Positions 18,621 to 27,809 of a stretch of DNA of 64,000 bases are shown here, piece after piece. The stretch is from Pseudomonas turukhanskensis (GTDB lineage: Bacteria; Pseudomonadota; Gammaproteobacteria; Pseudomonadales; Pseudomonadaceae), in the NCBI RefSeq assembly GCF_027922365.1, contig NZ_BSFN01000017.1, positions 34,265 to 98,264 on the forward strand, written 5' to 3'. A program made the position numbers and the translations under genes. Numbering within the stretch: position 1 is the first letter of the stretch; each line of letters begins with the position of its first letter. A model generated the notes under the pieces. It saw nothing but the letters and a program-made list of their open reading frames with translations. It searched no databases and had not been told where the DNA came from.

Positions 18621-21600
18621 ATGAATTTTTCCCAGTTCTTCATTTCCCGGCCGATCTTCGCCGCAGTGTTATCACTGCTGATCCTGATCGCCGGCGCCAT
18701 CTCGCTGTTCCAGCTACCGATCAGCGAGTACCCGGAAGTAGTGCCGCCAACCGTTGTGGTACGCGCCAACTTCCCGGGTGCCAACCCGAAAGTAATCGGT
18801 GAAACCGTAGCCGCACCGCTGGAACAGGCGATTACCGGCGTCGAGAACATGCTGTACATGAGTTCGCAGTCGACCGCCGACGGCAAAATCACCCTGACCA
18901 TCACCTTCGCCCTGGGCACCGACCTGGACAACGCGCAGGTGCAGGTGCAAAACCGAGTGACCCGTACCCAGCCCAAACTGCCCGAAGAAGTGACGCGCAT
19001 TGGTATTACGGTGGACAAGGCATCGCCGGACCTGACCATGGTGGTGCACTTGACCTCGCCGGATAAGCGCTACGACATGCTTTACCTGTCCAACTACGCC
19101 TTGCTCAATATCAAGGACGAGTTGGCCCGCCTCGGCGGTGTGGGTGATGTGCAGCTGTTCGGTATGGGCGATTACTCCCTGCGCGTATGGCTGGACCCGA
19201 ACAAGACCGCTTCGCGCAATCTGACTGCAACTGATGTGGTCACCGCCATTCGCGAGCAGAACCGTCAGGTTGCAGCCGGCCAACTGGGTGCCCCACCCTC
19301 GCCTAGCTCCACCAGTTTCCAGCTCTCGGTTAACACCCAGGGCCGTCTGGTGAGCGAAGAAGAGTTCGAGAACATCATTATCCGCTCCGGCGAAAACGGT
19401 GAAATCACTCGCCTTAAAGACATCGCTCGCGTTGAGCTCGGTTCCAGCCAGTACGCCCTGCGCTCCTTGCTGAACAACGACCCGGCGGTCGCCATCCCGA
19501 TCTTCCAGCGCCCTGGCTCCAATGCCATCGAAATCTCGAACGAAGTGCGTTCGAAGATGGAAGAGCTGAAGAAAGGCTTTCCGGAAGGCATGGACTACAG
19601 CATCGTTTACGACCCGACCATCTTCGTTCGCGGCTCTATCGAGGCAGTGGTGCACACCCTGTTCGAAGCCCTGATTCTGGTGGTGCTGGTAGTAATCCTG
19701 TTCCTGCAAACCTGGCGCGCTTCGATCATTCCGTTGGTGGCGGTGCCAGTCTCGCTGATCGGTACGTTTGCCGTGATGCACCTGTTCGGCTTCTCGCTTA
19801 ACGCGCTGTCGCTGTTCGGCTTGGTGCTGGCCATCGGTATCGTGGTGGACGACGCGATCGTGGTGGTGGAGAACGTGGAGCGCAATATCGGCCTGGGCCT
19901 GACGCCCGTCGAGGCCACCAAGCGCGCCATGCGTGAAGTGACCGGCCCGATCATTGCCACGGCGCTGGTGCTTTGTGCGGTGTTTATTCCGGCGGCCTTT
20001 ATTTCCGGCCTTACCGGGCAGTTCTATAAACAGTTCGCCCTGACCATCGCCATTTCCACCGTGATTTCGGCCTTTAACTCGCTGACCCTGTCGCCAGCGT
20101 TGGCGGCGGTGTTGCTCAAAGACCACCATGCGCCGAAAGACCGCTTTACCAAGGTGCTGGACAAGCTGTTGGGCGGCTGGTTGTTCGGGCCCTTCAACCG
20201 CTTCTTCGAAAAAGCCAGCCGTGGCTATGTCGGCACCGTGGCACGGGTAATCCGTAGCAGTGGTATTGCGCTGGTGGTGTACGGCGGTCTGATGGCGCTG
20301 ACCTACGCCGGTTTCGCCTCGACGCCCACCGGCTTTGTACCGGCGCAAGACAAGCAGTACCTGGTGGCGTTTGCCCAATTGCCCGATGCCGCAAGCCTGG
20401 ACCGCACTGAAGCAGTGATCAAGCAGATGTCGGAACTGGCCATGAAGCAACCGGGTGTGGCCAATGCCATTGCCTTCCCGGGTCTGTCGATCAACGGATT
20501 CACCAACAGCCCGAACAGCGGCATCGTGTTTGTAGCCCTGAAGGACTTTGATCAGCGCAAAGACCCAAGCCAGTCGGCCGGGGCTATTGCCGGCGCCTTG
20601 AACGCCCAGTACGCCGGGATTCAGGAAGCCTATATGGCGATTTTCCCGCCACCTCCGGTGCAAGGGCTGGGCACTATCGGCGGCTTCCGTCTGCAGATTG
20701 AAGACCGGGGCGGCCTGGGTTACGAAGAGCTGTACAACGAAACCATGAACATCATCGCCAAGAGCCAGAACGTGCCGGAACTGGCGGGCTTGTTCACCAG
20801 CTACCAGGTGAACGTGCCTCAGGTGGATGCCGCGATTGATCGGGAAAAAGCCAAGACCCACGGCGTGGCCATCAGCGACATCTTCGACACCTTGCAGGTG
20901 TACCTGGGCTCGCTGTATGCCAACGACTTCAACCGTTTTGGCCGGACCTACCAGGTGAACGTGCAGGCTGAGCAGCAGTTCCGCCTGGAAGCAGAACAGA
21001 TCGGTCAGCTGAAAGTGCGCAACAACCTGGGCGAGATGATTCCGCTGGCGACCTTCCTGAAGGTCACTGACACCTCAGGCCCGGACCGCGTGATGCACTA
21101 CAACGGCTTTATCACCGCCGAAATCAATGGTGGCGCAGCGCCAGGGTTCAGCTCGGGGCAAGCGGAAAAAGCCATGGAAAAACTGCTGAAAGACGAACTG
21201 CCAAACGGCATGACCTACGAGTGGACCGACCTGACCTATCAGCAAATCCTCTCAGGCAATACCGCGCTGTTCGTATTCCCGCTCTGCGTACTGCTGGCCT
21301 TCCTGGTATTGGCTGCTCAGTACGAAAGCTGGAGCCTGCCGCTGGCCGTGATTCTGATCGTACCGATGACCCTGCTGTCGGCCATTACCGGGGTAATCAT
21401 GTCCGGTGGCGATAACAACATCTTTACCCAGATCGGCTTGATCGTACTGGTGGGGTTGGCCTGTAAGAACGCGATTCTGATCGTTGAGTTTGCCAAGGAT
21501 AAACAGCTGGAAGGCATGACCCCGTTGGCTGCGGTACTGGAAGCCTGCCGCCTGCGTCTGCGGCCGATTCTGATGACCTCGTTCGCCTTCGTGATGGGTG

Positions 21601-21800
21601 TAGTGCCCCTGGTGTTCTCCAGCGGTGCCGGTGCGGAAATGCGTCATGCCATGGGCGTGGCGGTGTTCTCCGGCATGCTCGGGGTGACCTTCTTCGGCCT
21701 GCTGTTGACCCCGGTGTTCTATGTGTTGATCCGCAACTTCGTGGAGCGCCGCGAAGCGCGCAAAGCTCCCAAAGCGCCTGCACTGGAGGCACACGCATAA
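18621..21800 (+). CDS. mexF: RND efflux inner-membrane transporter MexF
   Basis: A 1059-residue hydrophobe/amphiphile-efflux RND pump. The N-terminus MNFSQFFISRPIFAAVLSLL is the first membrane helix; the proton-relay aspartates are in GIVVDDAIVVVENVERN; two large periplasmic loops follow helices 1 and 7; the last helices include VGLACKNAILIVEFAK and MGVAVFSGMLGVTF. Length is normal for MexF. AGGAA precedes the start. Its stop shares one base with the oprN start, showing tight coupling. Confidence 0.95.
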   Translation: MNFSQFFISRPIFAAVLSLLILIAGAISLFQLPISEYPEVVPPTVVVRANFPGANPKVIGETVAAPLEQAITGVENMLYMSSQSTADGKITLTITFALGTDLDNAQVQVQNRVTRTQPKLPEEVTRIGITVDKASPDLTMVVHLTSPDKRYDMLYLSNYALLNIKDELARLGGVGDVQLFGMGDYSLRVWLDPNKTASRNLTATDVVTAIREQNRQVAAGQLGAPPSPSSTSFQLSVNTQGRLVSEEEFENIIIRSGENGEITRLKDIARVELGSSQYALRSLLNNDPAVAIPIFQRPGSNAIEISNEVRSKMEELKKGFPEGMDYSIVYDPTIFVRGSIEAVVHTLFEALILVVLVVILFLQTWRASIIPLVAVPVSLIGTFAVMHLFGFSLNALSLFGLVLAIGIVVDDAIVVVENVERNIGLGLTPVEATKRAMREVTGPIIATALVLCAVFIPAAFISGLTGQFYKQFALTIAISTVISAFNSLTLSPALAAVLLKDHHAPKDRFTKVLDKLLGGWLFGPFNRFFEKASRGYVGTVARVIRSSGIALVVYGGLMALTYAGFASTPTGFVPAQDKQYLVAFAQLPDAASLDRTEAVIKQMSELAMKQPGVANAIAFPGLSINGFTNSPNSGIVFVALKDFDQRKDPSQSAGAIAGALNAQYAGIQEAYMAIFPPPPVQGLGTIGGFRLQIEDRGGLGYEELYNETMNIIAKSQNVPELAGLFTSYQVNVPQVDAAIDREKAKTHGVAISDIFDTLQVYLGSLYANDFNRFGRTYQVNVQAEQQFRLEAEQIGQLKVRNNLGEMIPLATFLKVTDTSGPDRVMHYNGFITAEINGGAAPGFSSGQAEKAMEKLLKDELPNGMTYEWTDLTYQQILSGNTALFVFPLCVLLAFLVLAAQYESWSLPLAVILIVPMTLLSAITGVIMSGGDNNIFTQIGLIVLVGLACKNAILIVEFAKDKQLEGMTPLAAVLEACRLRLRPILMTSFAFVMGVVPLVFSSGAGAEMRHAMGVAVFSGMLGVTFFGLLLTPVFYVLIRNFVERREARKAPKAPALEAHA

Positions 21801-23212
21801 TGAATTTGAAAGCAGCCTTCGCCCCTACCCTACTGGCACTCGCGCTTAGCGCCTGTGCTGTAGGCCCGGACTATAAAGCGCCGCAAACCGAGCCGGCCAA
21901 CGTGGCGGCCGCCGCCCAAGGTAACTACGACCGCAGCAAATTTGAAGTGAGCTGGTGGCAGCAGTTTGACGACCCCACCCTGAACCAGCTGGTGAGCCAG
22001 TCGCTGCAGGAAAACCGTCAACTGCGCGTGGCCTTCGCCCGCTTGAAAGCGGCCCGCGCCATCCGCGATGACGTGGCCAATGACCGCTTCCCGGTGGTCA
22101 CCAGCCGCGCCAGCAGCGAAAACGGCAAGGCCCAGCAACCGGGCATTACCGAAAACCGCGTGCGTAATGAGCGCTATGACCTGGGGCTGGATATGGCCTG
22201 GGAAATCGACCTGTTCGGCCGAATTCAACGGCAACTGGAAGCCAGTGACGCCGAGCAGGATGTTGCCGAGGCTGAGCTGTATCAGCTGCAAGTGAGCCTG
22301 ATTGCCGAGCTGGTGGATGCCTACGGCGAACTGCGCGGCGCGCAATTGCGCGAGAACATCGCTCGCAGCAACCTGAAAAACCAGCAGGAGTCCCGCAACC
22401 TCACCGACACCATGCGTGAGGCCGGCGTGGGCAGCGAGTTGGACGTTCTGCGGGCCGATGCACGCCTGGCGGCCACCGAGGCCACCCTGCCGCAGCTGCA
22501 AGCGCAAGAGGTGCGTTCGCGTAACCGTATCGCCACCCTGCTCGGCCAGCGCCCGGACCAATTGACCGTGGATTTGAGCCCGCGGGCGATCCCGGCGATT
22601 GCCAAGGCCTTGCCGATTGGCGACCCAGCGGAGCTGCTGCGTCGGCGCCCGGACATTCGCATTGCCGAGCGGCAACTGGCAGCGGCTACGGCCAATGTCG
22701 GCGTGGCCACGGCGGACCTGTTCCCACGGGTGAACGTCGCCGGCTTCCTCGGCTTTACTTCGGCACGCGGTTCGCAGTTGGGTTCCTCGGCGGCACGGGC
22801 CTGGGGTGTGGCGCCAACCATCAGCTGGGCGGCATTTGACTTGGGTAGCGTGAGAGCGCGTATCCGTGGCGCCGATGCCGATTCCGAAGGCGCGCTGGCC
22901 AACTATGAGCAGCAAGTGTTGGTGGCCCTGGAAGAGTCGGAAAACGCGTTTAGCGATTACGGCAAACGCCAGGAGAGTCTGGTCTCGCTGCTGCGTCAGA
23001 GCGAGGCTAGCCGTGCGGCAGCTGATCAGGCCTCGATTCGCTACCGCGAAGGCACCTCGGACTTCCTGGTTCTGTTGGACGCTGAACGTGAGCGCCTGGC
23101 TGCCGAAGATGCGCAAGCGCAGGCCGAGGTGGACGTGTATCACGGCATCGTGTCGATCTATAAAGCGTTGGGTGGCGGCTGGCAGGCGCCGGCGACTGTC
23201 GCTACACGTTAA
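21800..23212 (+). CDS. oprN: RND efflux outer-membrane channel OprN
   Basis: A 470-residue TolC-type lipoprotein channel. The signal peptide ends in the lipobox LSAC (Cys19) followed by AVGPDYKAP, the typical start of OprM/OprN proteins. Two repeated outer-membrane-efflux domains are visible (WWQQFDDPTLNQLVSQSLQ, and RRRPDIRIAERQLAAATANVG). Last gene of the operon; a REP pair follows 10 bases after the stop. Confidence 0.92.
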   Translation: MNLKAAFAPTLLALALSACAVGPDYKAPQTEPANVAAAAQGNYDRSKFEVSWWQQFDDPTLNQLVSQSLQENRQLRVAFARLKAARAIRDDVANDRFPVVTSRASSENGKAQQPGITENRVRNERYDLGLDMAWEIDLFGRIQRQLEASDAEQDVAEAELYQLQVSLIAELVDAYGELRGAQLRENIARSNLKNQQESRNLTDTMREAGVGSELDVLRADARLAATEATLPQLQAQEVRSRNRIATLLGQRPDQLTVDLSPRAIPAIAKALPIGDPAELLRRRPDIRIAERQLAAATANVGVATADLFPRVNVAGFLGFTSARGSQLGSSAARAWGVAPTISWAAFDLGSVRARIRGADADSEGALANYEQQVLVALEESENAFSDYGKRQESLVSLLRQSEASRAAADQASIRYREGTSDFLVLLDAERERLAAEDAQAQAEVDVYHGIVSIYKALGGGWQAPATVATR

Positions 23213-23221
23213 CCCGTGCCC

Positions 23222-23303
23222 TTGTAGGAGCCAGCTTGCTGGCGAACCGCGCAAACGCCATTTCGAACGTTTCCAGGGTTCGCCAGCAAGCTGGCTCCTA
23301 CAA
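23222..23303. repeat. Pseudomonas REP doublet (REPIN)
   Basis: Two 27-nt arms, 23222-23248 and 23277-23303, are exact reverse complements; each contains the familiar Pseudomonas REP core AGGAGCCAGCTTGCTGGCGA. The 28-nt spacer is unrelated. Such doublets are mobilised by RAYT transposases and here may stabilise the mexEF-oprN transcript end. Confidence 0.9.
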
Positions 23304-23449
23304 AAGCGATCTGATTTCGTCGGGAAACTGGCGCATCGGGGTGGCAACGTCAAAAACACCGTTGAATGTCACACGTCAGCCGTTGAGCCGGGCTAGCCGC
23401 TCGGGTAAGGTCTAAGCATTCGTTGCATTCGTTACCACAAGGCCGCGCC

Positions 23450-24376
23450 ATGACCTCCAAGCTTGAACAACTCAAACAGTTCACCACCGTGGTTGCCGAC
23501 ACGGGCGATATCGATGCCATTGCCCGTCTGAAACCTGTCGACGCCACCACCAACCCTTCCCTGCTGCTCAAAGCCGCCGCCATGCCAGGCTATGCCGACC
23601 TGCTTAATCAGGCCGTGGCCGATTGCAATGGCGACCTGGGCCTGGCCAGCGACCGTTTTGGCGTAGCCGTGGGCCAAGGCATTCTCAAGGTGATTCCGGG
23701 GCGTATTTCCACCGAAGTGGATGCCCGCCTGTCGTTCGATACCGACGCCACCCTGGCACGTGCTTACCGCCTGGTAGAGCTTTATGAAAAAGCCGGCGTT
23801 GGGCGCGAGCGCATCCTGATCAAAATCGCCTCCACCTGGGAAGGCATCCGCGCCGCCGAACAACTGGAACGCGCTGGCATCCAGACCAACCTGACCCTGC
23901 TGTTCTCCTTTGCTCAGGCTGCCGCCTGCGCCGATGCCGGGATCTTTCTGATTTCGCCATTCGTGGGCCGAATCTACGATTGGTTCAAAAAGGCTGAAGG
24001 CCGCGATTTTGTGGGCGCCGAAGACCCGGGCGTGAAGTCGGTGACGCGCATCTACAACTACTACAAGGCCAACGGCTACAACACCGTGGTGATGGGGGCG
24101 AGCTTCCGCAATATCGGCCAGATCGAACAGCTGGCCGGCTGCGACCGCCTGACCATCAGCCCGGAACTGCTGCAGCAACTGTCGGATGACGACGGTTCGC
24201 TGGTGCGCGTTCTGCGTGAGGGCAATGCCGGTGAACCCAAGCAGGTGCCGACCGAAAGCAGCTTCCGCTGGGCGATGAACGAGGAAGCGATGTCGACCGA
24301 AAAACTGGCCGAAGGTATTCGCCAGTTCGCGCGCGATCAGGAAAAACTCGAAGCGCTGCTGGCGGCTAAACGCTAA
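23450..24376 (+). CDS. tal: Transaldolase
   Basis: A 308-residue transaldolase B-type enzyme of the pentose phosphate pathway, moving a dihydroxyacetone unit from sedoheptulose-7-phosphate to glyceraldehyde-3-phosphate. DATTNPSLLLKA near the N-terminus and the Schiff-base lysine segment ILIKIASTWEGI are diagnostic; also SPFVGRIYDW. The start at 23450 (MTSKLEQLKQ) is preferred to a Met nine codons upstream, as it matches the family N-terminus. A strong terminator follows. Confidence 0.95.
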   Translation: MTSKLEQLKQFTTVVADTGDIDAIARLKPVDATTNPSLLLKAAAMPGYADLLNQAVADCNGDLGLASDRFGVAVGQGILKVIPGRISTEVDARLSFDTDATLARAYRLVELYEKAGVGRERILIKIASTWEGIRAAEQLERAGIQTNLTLLFSFAQAAACADAGIFLISPFVGRIYDWFKKAEGRDFVGAEDPGVKSVTRIYNYYKANGYNTVVMGASFRNIGQIEQLAGCDRLTISPELLQQLSDDDGSLVRVLREGNAGEPKQVPTESSFRWAMNEEAMSTEKLAEGIRQFARDQEKLEALLAAKR

Positions 24377-24387
24377 AACGCGGCCAT

Positions 24388-24437
24388 AAAAAACGCGCGA
24401 GGCCCCTCAGACAAAAAGGGCTCTCGCGCGTTTTTTT
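24388..24437. terminator. Bidirectional terminator between tal and the STAS gene
   Basis: Stem CGCGCGAG / CTCGCGCG with inner GCCCCT/AGGGC pairing, A6 before and T7 after. It serves tal (plus) and the convergent STAS protein gene (minus). Confidence 0.88.
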
Positions 24438-24455
24438 ATGCCGCCAATTTGGTAA

Positions 24456-24938
24456 TCAGCCGCGTTCCAGGGCGTTTACCAGGTCGTGGAACTCTTCACG
24501 ATTGGACTCGTTCAGGCCCATCAGAATGCGGTGCGCTTCCAGCACCTTGGCCTTCACCACTTCTTCGGACTGATCTTGCGACGGCAGGTCGGCCATTGTT
24601 GGCGGACAGGCGACCGGCTGATCAACGATATTGAACACCTGGTCAAAACCCATGGATTGCAGCAAACGGGTGATGTCGGCGTGGGTGGTGACCACGGTGG
24701 GCAGCAGCCCGACCTTCTGCCGCGACAGAATCGACAACTTGGCCAACAGGCCCAGCGTGGTGCTGTCGATGCTGCGGGTTTCGGTAAGGTCGATAACGAT
24801 GGCCGAGAAGTTCAGGGCAGTGAAGATCTTCTCGATCGTGGCGTCCAACGCAGAACAAAGTGTCAGGCGCACTTCACCCACAAACTTGAGAACGAACGTG
24901 CCGTTCTGCTCGGCAAACTGAATTCTACCGGTACTCAT
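24456..24938 (-). CDS. rssC: STAS-domain anti-sigma-factor antagonist (RssC-like)
   Basis: A 160-residue protein with an N-terminal STAS domain (residues about 5-100): FVGEVRLTLCSALDATIEKI, IVIDLTETRSIDSTTLGLL, where the Ser/Thr after SID is the usual phosphorylation site. The start at 24938 is set by GGAAGGG just upstream. It is 43 bases downstream of the RssB-like response regulator, whose PP2C domain would dephosphorylate it. The pair matches P. aeruginosa PA2797-PA2798, next to tal. Probably part of RpoS or stress control. Gene name by synteny only. Confidence 0.7.
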   Translation of the reverse strand: MSTGRIQFAEQNGTFVLKFVGEVRLTLCSALDATIEKIFTALNFSAIVIDLTETRSIDSTTLGLLAKLSILSRQKVGLLPTVVTTHADITRLLQSMGFDQVFNIVDQPVACPPTMADLPSQDQSEEVVKAKVLEAHRILMGLNESNREEFHDLVNALERG

Positions 24939-24981
24939 GCAACGGTACCCTTCCGGCTCATACGGCGCGCGGTCATACAGA

Positions 24982-26166
24982 TCATGCAAGGTTCCTGCTT
25001 AACACCAGCAAGGCGATATCATCTGGCATCTCTGCGAGATTGGCCAGCCCAAGCACCTGGCGCAAGCCTTCCAGGCTGCCACCTGCCGTGCACACCAACT
25101 CAGGCAACAACGCTTCCTTTTCTTTGAGTGTGTCGCTCGGCAAAAGATCCAGAATGCCGTCAGAAAGCAATGTCAGGCTGAACGAGGCCGGCAAATCGAT
25201 CACGTGATCGCTGTAGGTCGCCTCATCGAACAAGCCCACTGGCAGGCCACGGCCTTCCAGATAATGCGCCTTGCCTTCGCTGTACATGATCGGCAGCGGT
25301 AAATGGCCGCCAATGCTGTAGGTGAGCTTGCCACTCTGCTCGTCAATCACGCCGCCCAACATGGTGACGTGCTTGCCGAGCTTGCAATTGATCAAGCCGC
25401 GGTTGATGTGGCCAAGCACATCGGACGGTTTGAATTCGGGGAGCAGACCGCCACGGCGCGATTCGTACAGCAGCCGGGTGGTCATGAATTTCAGCAATAC
25501 CGTGATAAACGCCGAAGATGCGCCATGGCCGGAAACGTCGGCCAGGTAGAAGGCGATACGGTGGTCATCAAGGCGGAAGTAATCAACGAAGTCGCCCGAG
25601 AGGTACAGCGACGGGATGATCTGGTGAGCAAACTGCAAACCATCGACCGACCACGGCGTTACCGGCAACATATTCATCTGCACCTGGCGGCCGGCGTTCT
25701 GGTCTTCCTGCAGCAAATTGAGGCTGGCCTGGAGTTCGCGGTTGGCGATTTCCAGTTTCTCGCGATAGCGCTGGTTTTCCAGCCGCAGGTTGGCGCGATC
25801 GAGCGCACGGCGCACCGAATGCTCCAGCACGGCGAGGTCTTCGAGGGGTTTGATCAGGTAGTCGGCGGCACCCAGGCGCAAGGCCTCGACTGCATCGCTC
25901 ATCACGCCCGCACCGGACACGACGATAACCGGGGTTTGCACCTCGAGAGCGTTGATCCGTCGGATCAGTTCTAAGCCGTCGACTTGCGGCATGCGCAGGT
26001 CGCAGATTACCAAGTCAGGTTTTTCCTGCTCGAATATCTGCAGACCCTGCAAGCCGTTGCCAGCTTGCAGAACGCTGAAGCCACTGTCTTCCAAGTAGGC
26101 AGCCAGGCTGGCGCGCACTACTTCGTCGTCATCAATAATCAGCAGCGAGGCACTGGAATTGTGCAT
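24982..26166 (-). CDS. rssB: Response regulator with PP2C-type phosphatase domain (RssB-like)
   Basis: A 394-residue two-domain signalling protein. The receiver domain (residues 1-125) has IDDDE at 11-15, phosphoacceptor D56 in VICDLRMP, and K in YLIKPLEDL. A linker coiled coil follows, then a SpoIIE/PP2C phosphatase (about 190-394) with metal-binding SGDFVDYF, YLADVSGHGASSAF and LLSDGILDLLP. Acidic metal ligands appear present, so unlike E. coli RssB the phosphatase may be active, acting on the STAS partner downstream. Divergent from the PilZ gene. Confidence 0.82.
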   Translation of the reverse strand: MHNSSASLLIIDDDEVVRASLAAYLEDSGFSVLQAGNGLQGLQIFEQEKPDLVICDLRMPQVDGLELIRRINALEVQTPVIVVSGAGVMSDAVEALRLGAADYLIKPLEDLAVLEHSVRRALDRANLRLENQRYREKLEIANRELQASLNLLQEDQNAGRQVQMNMLPVTPWSVDGLQFAHQIIPSLYLSGDFVDYFRLDDHRIAFYLADVSGHGASSAFITVLLKFMTTRLLYESRRGGLLPEFKPSDVLGHINRGLINCKLGKHVTMLGGVIDEQSGKLTYSIGGHLPLPIMYSEGKAHYLEGRGLPVGLFDEATYSDHVIDLPASFSLTLLSDGILDLLPSDTLKEKEALLPELVCTAGGSLEGLRQVLGLANLAEMPDDIALLVLSRNLA

Positions 26167-26383
26167 GGGGTACCAGGCAAACGGCGCCAGGGGTGGTTGG
26201 CGTGTACGTCAGGCCGATCAGCCGGGACGCGTGTACTAGGGAGATCATGTCAAGGCGCAGACGGTACTCCCATCCGTGCGGCGATTCAAGCTTACGCCGA
26301 TCATCGTCTGATGCCTTTACAGCTGAAAGAGGCCAAGGTTATAAGGGCCACCGGAGAGTCCATAAAACCAGAGGAGCGGGTCA

Positions 26384-26683
26384 ATGAGCCAGAGTGATCA
26401 TGCCTACACCGAAAAACGCGACTACATCCGTATGCGCCTGGAAGCACCCGTTACCTTGAAACACGCCGGCCGCGACATTCCGGCCCTCTGCCTTGATCTG
26501 TCCAGCACCGGTATGCAGTTGGAAGCCGAAAGCGACGCCAAGGTGGGCGACAAGGTTCGTGTCCATATCGCATCCGAACACAACGAATTACGCGGCCTGG
26601 ACGCCGAAGCCGAAGTCATCCGCGCCAGTGCGCTAGATGGCGGCAGACAATCGTTGGGGTTGGCGATTGTGTCGATGAAGTAA
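26384..26683 (+). CDS. PilZ-domain c-di-GMP-binding protein
   Basis: A 99-residue single PilZ domain. Both ligand motifs are present: RxxxR as RDYIR at residues 12-16 and DxSxxG as DLSSTG. Such small proteins act as c-di-GMP effectors in motility or biofilm control. GAGGAG precedes the start. It is transcribed divergently from the RssB-like regulator and followed by a clean terminator. Confidence 0.88.
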   Translation: MSQSDHAYTEKRDYIRMRLEAPVTLKHAGRDIPALCLDLSSTGMQLEAESDAKVGDKVRVHIASEHNELRGLDAEAEVIRASALDGGRQSLGLAIVSMK

Positions 26684-26696
26684 CGCTGTTGCGAAT

Positions 26697-26726
26697 AAAA
26701 AAGGCGACCCTGAGGTCGCCTTTTTT
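26697..26726 (+). terminator. Intrinsic terminator after the PilZ gene
   Basis: GGCGACC / GGTCGCC stem with a CTGA loop, six As before and six Ts after. Confidence 0.9.
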
Positions 26727-26888
26727 GTTTTGCGTTCCGATATCAGCCTCACCCAACTCAAGGTCGAGCGAGCTAGAGCAGTGCAAGGCGAACAGGCGTT
26801 TTTAAAGCGCAGTTGGCTGGAGCCAATGAGCATTTAAAAATGTCTGTTCAACGCAGCAATGCCGACGCGCAGCCGACCGTTTGCTCAC

Positions 26889-27590
26889 TCAGAAGTCGTC
26901 TTCGACCTGCCCGTCTTTGACTTTAAATTCACGCATCTGCAGATAGGCGTTGCGGATAAAGCTGTATTTATCGCCGCTGATGAATTTTTCCGCCGACAAC
27001 AAACTCGCGCGGGTATCAATCACACCCACACCCCGCGCCACATTCCGCGCAGGCACGTCATTGATGTACGGGTAGGGCTGCAAAAAGCTGTCCGGAATTT
27101 TGCCGGAAGCGTCGCGCACGGTGCTTGGGCCGAGCAACGGCAGTACCAGGTAGGGCCCGCTATTCAAACCCCACGCGCCAAGCGTTTGGCCGAAGTCTTC
27201 ATCGTTACGCTGCAAACCCATCTTGGTGCCGACATCAAAGAAGCCGAGCAAGCCAAAGGTGGTGTTGAACAGGACGCGGCTGGTATCTACGCCAGCGGCC
27301 TCAATCTTGCCTTGCAGCAGATCGTTGGCCAGGTTGCCGACGTCACCTACGTTGCTGAAGATGTTGTGGATGCCGTCTTCGAGGAACTGCGGTGTCACTT
27401 TCTGGTAGCCCTGGGCCAGCGGCTTCAGCGCGTAGGTGTCGAGTGTGTCGTTAAAGGTGAAGACCGGGCGATTGAAGCCTTCCCAGGGATCGCTCTCCGC
27501 CGCCAGAGTCGCTTGGGACAGCAGCGCCAGGCCGGAAAACAGGCAGAGTTGGCCAAAACGCGCGGCCCAATTGCTGGCAAACACTTCCAT
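26889..27590 (-). CDS. mlaA: MlaA/VacJ outer-membrane lipid asymmetry protein
   Basis: A 233-residue MlaA (VacJ) protein that removes misplaced phospholipids from the outer leaflet of the outer membrane and passes them to MlaC. DPWEGFNRPVFTFNDTLD and FSNVGDVGNLANDLLQGK are family signatures, as are FGQTLGAWGLNSGPYLVLPLLGPS. The start at 27590 gives a signal peptide ending ALLSQATLAAES. No lipobox cysteine is present, whereas E. coli MlaA is a lipoprotein. Synteny agrees with PA2800. Confidence 0.9.
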   Translation of the reverse strand: MEVFASNWAARFGQLCLFSGLALLSQATLAAESDPWEGFNRPVFTFNDTLDTYALKPLAQGYQKVTPQFLEDGIHNIFSNVGDVGNLANDLLQGKIEAAGVDTSRVLFNTTFGLLGFFDVGTKMGLQRNDEDFGQTLGAWGLNSGPYLVLPLLGPSTVRDASGKIPDSFLQPYPYINDVPARNVARGVGVIDTRASLLSAEKFISGDKYSFIRNAYLQMREFKVKDGQVEDDF

Positions 27591-27809
27591 TGCAAGGCTC
27601 CAGATACACAGTGAGATATCGCTAGCCAGCATAGGTGCTGGCGCAAAAGGTGCCCAGTATAAGGGCTGGCAGAGGTATTGGGCAGCTAACGAACGCGTGA
27701 AAACCAAGCGCTGGCACGAGGCGTTCTCGCCAATTGTCACAAAGTGTTCATCCACCCGTCATCGTTGCTCATTACTTTGCCTATACCTCTTCTCGCTCGG
27801 ATGCGTGCC

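Noticed and set aside
18714..20861. Very long open frame on the minus strand across mexF
   Set aside because: It mirrors the codon pattern of mexF in a GC-rich genome; its His/Gln/Arg-rich translation has no domain, and mexF itself is certain.
23222..23303. Inverted repeat after oprN as a terminator
   Set aside because: No T-run follows and the arms are standard Pseudomonas REP units, so it is listed as a repeat.
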